A stretch of DNA of 8,168 nt. Origin: an uncultured Desulfovibrio sp. GTDB lineage: Bacteria; Desulfobacterota; Desulfovibrionia; Desulfovibrionales; Desulfovibrionaceae. The stretch spans positions 1 through 8,168 of the forward strand of contig URTO01000070.1 in the NCBI GenBank assembly GCA_900550745.1. Reading direction: 5' to 3'. The position numbers were made by a program, and so were the translations under genes. Position 1 is the stretch's first letter. Each line of letters opens with the position of its first letter. Below are positions 6,228-8,168 of this stretch, piece after piece. The notes under the pieces are model-generated. The model had not been told where the DNA came from, made no database searches, and worked only from the letters and a program-made list of their open reading frames with translations.

Positions 6228-6456
6228 CGTGCAAAACCTGAGCGCCGTCCCCGGCCTGTCCCGCGATCTGGTGGACGCGCTGGATCGCCTGTGGCCCGAA
6301 CGCTGCCCCAACCCCATGCAGGCCGAACGGGAAATCTGGATGTACGCCGGGGCGCGGGATGTGGTGCGCAAGCTCCGAACCGTGCTGGAAAAACAGGAGA
6401 ACGCCAACAATGCCCCATTCAGCGGCCCCGACCCTCGAAGGCTTGCTCGACTGTAG
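6220..6456 (+). CDS. Small hypothetical phage protein, 78 aa
   Basis: Start ATG 6220 has a strong AAAGGAG (6207-6213) six bases away and overlaps nrdG by 8 bases. The protein is mostly helical and charged, with no membrane segment. The central motif DALDRLWPERCPNPMQAERE (20-39), followed by IWMYAGARDVVRKLRTVLE (40-58), reminds me of small proteins seen in other phage genomes near head and tail genes. That is recollection, not a search. Its function is unknown. An in-frame start at 6139 lies inside nrdG and would add 27 residues of shadow. Its 3' end overlaps the next gene by 47 bases, one of the largest overlaps here. Confidence 0.78.
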   Translation: MPDVQNLSAVPGLSRDLVDALDRLWPERCPNPMQAEREIWMYAGARDVVRKLRTVLEKQENANNAPFSGPDPRRLARL

Positions 6457-6967
6457 GTGCGACGTACCGGGCTGCAACCAGCTCCTCGACGCCCACCTTG
6501 CCGATCTCTACACGGCCCTGAAAGCCGGACGCCTCGACCGCTGCCTTTTCCACGACGCCCTCGACCTCCCCTTCGGCCTTTTCAAGAAGATCGTCCGCTC
6601 CAAGGATGTCTGGTGCTATGCCGGATGGTCAAAGGAGACGGGCACGCCGCTGGCCCTCGCCCTGCTCGACAGGTTTCAGGGCCGGACGGCGTACCTGCAT
6701 TTCACGTTCTTCCGGGGCGAAGGGTTCGAGCGGCGGATCGAAATCGGCAGGGCGTTCATGGGCTTCATCTTCACGCACGGCAGCAACCTCGCCTGCCTGC
6801 TCGCCCTCACGCCCGTGAAGTTCCGGCACTCGTGGCGCTACGGGCTTGACCTCGGCTTTGAACGGCTCGGCGTCATCCCCGGAGCCTGCACCCTCGCGGA
6901 CAGGCGGAACGGCACGCTGGCCTGCGCCGACGGCATGCTGCTCAAACTCGACAACCCCAACCTTTAA
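6410..6967 (+). CDS. GNAT-fold-like phage protein, 185 aa
   Basis: The C-terminal half has the pattern of an acetyltransferase-type fold: a strand AYLHFTFFRG (94-103), a helix ERRIEIGRAFMGFIFTHG (107-124), a strand LACLLALTP (127-135), and helix-strand HSWRYGLDLGFERLGVIPG (140-158), like the GNAT 'A.r.Ye.lGF...G' end. A clear acetyl-CoA loop (R/Q-x-x-G-x-G/A) is not visible, so it may be a structural or degenerate member. The N terminus has a small cysteine cluster (Cys15, Cys17, Cys22). Related-looking phage proteins sit just before small MGG-type and internal virion proteins, so a particle-associated role fits the context (inference). Start ATG 6410 has AGGAG at 6395-6399, 10 bases upstream. 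An in-frame ATG at 6359 has no good ribosome binding site. It overlaps the previous gene by 47 bases. Confidence 0.75.
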   Translation: MPHSAAPTLEGLLDCRCDVPGCNQLLDAHLADLYTALKAGRLDRCLFHDALDLPFGLFKKIVRSKDVWCYAGWSKETGTPLALALLDRFQGRTAYLHFTFFRGEGFERRIEIGRAFMGFIFTHGSNLACLLALTPVKFRHSWRYGLDLGFERLGVIPGACTLADRRNGTLACADGMLLKLDNPNL

Positions 6968-6984
6968 CCCCAAAAGGAGGCTCT

Positions 6985-7194
6985 ATGGGAGGAGTTTTTA
7001 GTGGGAATTCCAAACCCACCGTCACCAAGGCTCCCGTACCGACTGAACATCGGCGGCGGCAACATGGGAGGCGGCACCAGTGGCCTCAGCATCCCAAGAT
7101 AACGCCCTCGACCCGAAGCGCCGCACACGCGGTCCCGTCGCCCCGCATCTTCATGGGGATAAGCTCCTGCCGCCGGAAGAAATCGACAAAATGA
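6985..7194 (+). CDS. Small 'MGGxFS' virion-module protein, reading frame probably shifted after ~residue 20
   Basis: The ATG at 6985 has an excellent AAAAGGAGG (6972-6980). The first 20 residues (MGGVFSGNSKP, then Thr/Val/Lys/Pro-rich) look like the Gly-start, Pro-rich small proteins that precede internal virion proteins in podophages. After that the literal frame becomes Arg/His/Pro-rich (EHRRRQHGRRHQ...), typical of a shadow frame, and overlaps the next gene by 115 bases. The next frame instead gives NIGGGNMGGGTSGLSIPR and a stop at 7100-7102. The likely product is therefore a ~39-40 aa chain formed by a +1 shift around 7030-7046, either a programmed event, a one-base mutation or a sequence error. 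If the literal frame is real, its TGA (7192-7194) overlaps an ATG at 7191 as ATGA. Confidence 0.5.
   Translation: MGGVFSGNSKPTVTKAPVPTEHRRRQHGRRHQWPQHPKITPSTRSAAHAVPSPRIFMGISSCRRKKSTK
7043..7102 (+). other. Out-of-frame coding tail of the small MGG protein (frame +1 relative to 6985)
   Basis: Codons from CTG 7043 to TAA 7100-7102 read LNIGGGNMGGGTSGLSIPR, then stop. Most third positions in this stretch are G or C, as in the real genes of the window, and the Gly-rich composition fits a phage structural tail better than the Arg/His-rich literal frame. It has no start of its own with a proper ribosome binding site, except a weak GTG at 7001 (GGAGGAG at 6988-6994). Its stop lies 23 bases inside the following gene if that starts at 7080, matching the overlap habit of the whole cluster. 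Confidence 0.5.
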
Positions 7195-8168
7195 TCGCTA
7201 CGGCAGCAAAGGAAGAAGCGCCGCTGGCGGGATTCCAAAGCGGTACCAATCTTGACAGGATCATCTTTGAAACGCCGGAAGGCTCCCACGTCTTGGGGCA
7301 ACTCTCCAAGGCGCAGGCCCAAAACATGCTGCGGGCCAAAGGCGCTCAGACGCATGAGCAGATCCTAGAGAAATGCCTCGACGATCTCGACGGGGTAGGC
7401 TTGAACTACCGAGATCAGATGCGCCGGGGAAAGGCCGCCCTGAAAAACATGCGGGAGGCTCTTCAAGTCGCTTCGGAAACGCGAGCCGCCGTCTATAACC
7501 TCACCGACCTCTCCATTGCCTATGCAAAACGCATCGTTATGGGGACTGCCACGCCTCTGGATCGAGCACGGTATCTCCTGCTTTCCAAAAACCTGCAAGA
7601 GTTCCTTGTCCTTAACGCCGATATGGGCACAACGGCGGGCCGCCTGCTCGAATCGCGCAAACTCGTCATTGACGGGGAAAAGGCTCTGAAAATGGCGGGA
7701 ACGCCCGATGCCGACGCACGCGCCAAGAACTGGTTCCAGACCGCCGATCTCACGGATGCCAATGCCCTTGATTACCTTCGGAAGGCGGGCATGAGCGATG
7801 AACAGATCATCGACGCGGCCCGCGCCCAACTCGCCTGCGGAAGCCGGGCCGGGGAAGTCCAACTCCTCAAGCAGATAAAACCGGGATTCTCGCTCTTCGA
7901 CACCGCGCTGGAGATGCGGGTGAACGGTATGCTCAGCGGCCCGATCACGCCGACAGTCAACGCAGCTTCTTCCGGCTTCAACCTGCTTCTGAAACCGGGG
8001 GAAAAGATGATCAGCGGGATAATCGAAGGCGTCAGGAGCGGCGATTGGGATGTAGCCAAGAAAGCGGCCCGCATCTATCAGGGATATGCTTCCTTTACCG
8101 TGGATGCGTTCCGCATGGCGGGAAAAGCGTTCAAGCTCGGCGACGGCATTCTGGACGTTTCCGGCTCC
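7080..8168 (+). CDS. Large phage protein, probable internal virion / ejection protein (5' part, runs off the window)
   Basis: An open frame with no stop through the last base: 363 codons seen, 3' end missing. GTG 7080 is the favoured start because GGGAGG (7066-7071) lies 8 bases upstream and the protein then reads MASASQDNALDPKRR. The first ATG is 7191, with a poor ribosome binding site. The frame is closed by a TGA at 7044-7046. The chain is helical and soluble, with repeated amphipathic Ala/Leu-rich helices (about 140-200, e.g. LTDLSIAYAKRIVMGT and DRARYLLLSKNLQEFL). Residues 282-299 (NGMLSGPITPTVNAASSG) resemble the 'N-LLSGP-T-VN--SN' motif found in very large phage virion-associated polyproteins. 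Similar proteins are ejected with DNA in podophages. The C-terminal domains (e.g. a lytic transglycosylase) cannot be seen. Function is inferred from the motif and position. Confidence 0.75.
   Translation, partial: MASASQDNALDPKRRTRGPVAPHLHGDKLLPPEEIDKMIATAAKEEAPLAGFQSGTNLDRIIFETPEGSHVLGQLSKAQAQNMLRAKGAQTHEQILEKCLDDLDGVGLNYRDQMRRGKAALKNMREALQVASETRAAVYNLTDLSIAYAKRIVMGTATPLDRARYLLLSKNLQEFLVLNADMGTTAGRLLESRKLVIDGEKALKMAGTPDADARAKNWFQTADLTDANALDYLRKAGMSDEQIIDAARAQLACGSRAGEVQLLKQIKPGFSLFDTALEMRVNGMLSGPITPTVNAASSGFNLLLKPGEKMISGIIEGVRSGDWDVAKKAARIYQGYASFTVDAFRMAGKAFKLGDGILDVSGS

Noticed and set aside
6961..6980. Possible hairpin CCTTT ... AAAGG as a terminator after the GNAT-like gene
   Set aside because: The stem is only about five pairs, has no T-run after it, and its right side is the Shine-Dalgarno of the next gene.
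7365..8074. Minus-strand ORFs (165 and 100 codons) opposite the large virion gene, suggesting a convergent gene
   Set aside because: The + frame is open across the whole stretch with family-like helices and the LSGP motif. The antisense frames show no motif or ribosome binding site.
1..8168. tRNA genes, CRISPR arrays, insertion sequences, integrase or attachment sites
   Set aside because: I saw no direct-repeat array, no cloverleaf-like or CCA-ending segment, no transposase or recombinase motifs, and no near-terminal duplicate that could serve as an att site. Recurrent ATGAAGGCC words are ordinary codon usage.

Overview
The window is a piece of a tailed-phage genome or prophage. Every supported gene is on the + strand, and genes overlap by a few to about 50 bases or are separated by only 5 to 33 bases. 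It is GC-rich with strong G/C at third codon positions, so long antisense and Arg-rich frame shadows occur throughout. A class III (oxygen-sensitive, glycyl-radical) ribonucleotide reductase and its activase imply an anaerobic host. The codon and protein style would suit a GC-rich gut or sediment anaerobe such as a Desulfovibrionaceae member, but that host guess is inference only.

Layout. 1-34: an AT-rich leader with a near-perfect dyad over the first ribosome binding site. 35-3437: seven early or DNA-metabolism genes: a protein of unknown function, a phage-type adenine N6-methyltransferase (Dam family, NPPY), a protein whose motif order resembles a degenerate ThyX (flavin-dependent thymidylate synthase), a FEN/T7 gp6-type 5'-3' exonuclease, a DUF3310 protein, a MazG-like NTP pyrophosphohydrolase, and a P-loop polynucleotide-kinase-like protein. 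3434-6227: nrdD and nrdG, separated by two small membrane proteins. 6220-8168: the change to virion-type genes, with a small conserved-looking protein, a GNAT-fold-like protein, a small 'MGGxFS' protein whose frame appears broken or shifted, and the 5' part of a large, probably internal virion (DNA ejection) protein that runs off the end.

How it works together. NrdD/NrdG make dNTPs from NTPs without oxygen. The MazG-like, DUF3310, kinase and ThyX-like proteins probably tune nucleotide pools. The exonuclease processes DNA or recycles host DNA. The methyltransferase marks phage DNA, probably against restriction. No terminator, tRNA, CRISPR array, insertion sequence, integrase or DNA polymerase is visible. 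The most notable points are the ThyX-like protein that lacks the canonical RHR signature, the probable +1 frameshift around 7030-7046, the two membrane proteins inside the nrdD-nrdG pair, and the dyad covering the first ribosome binding site.
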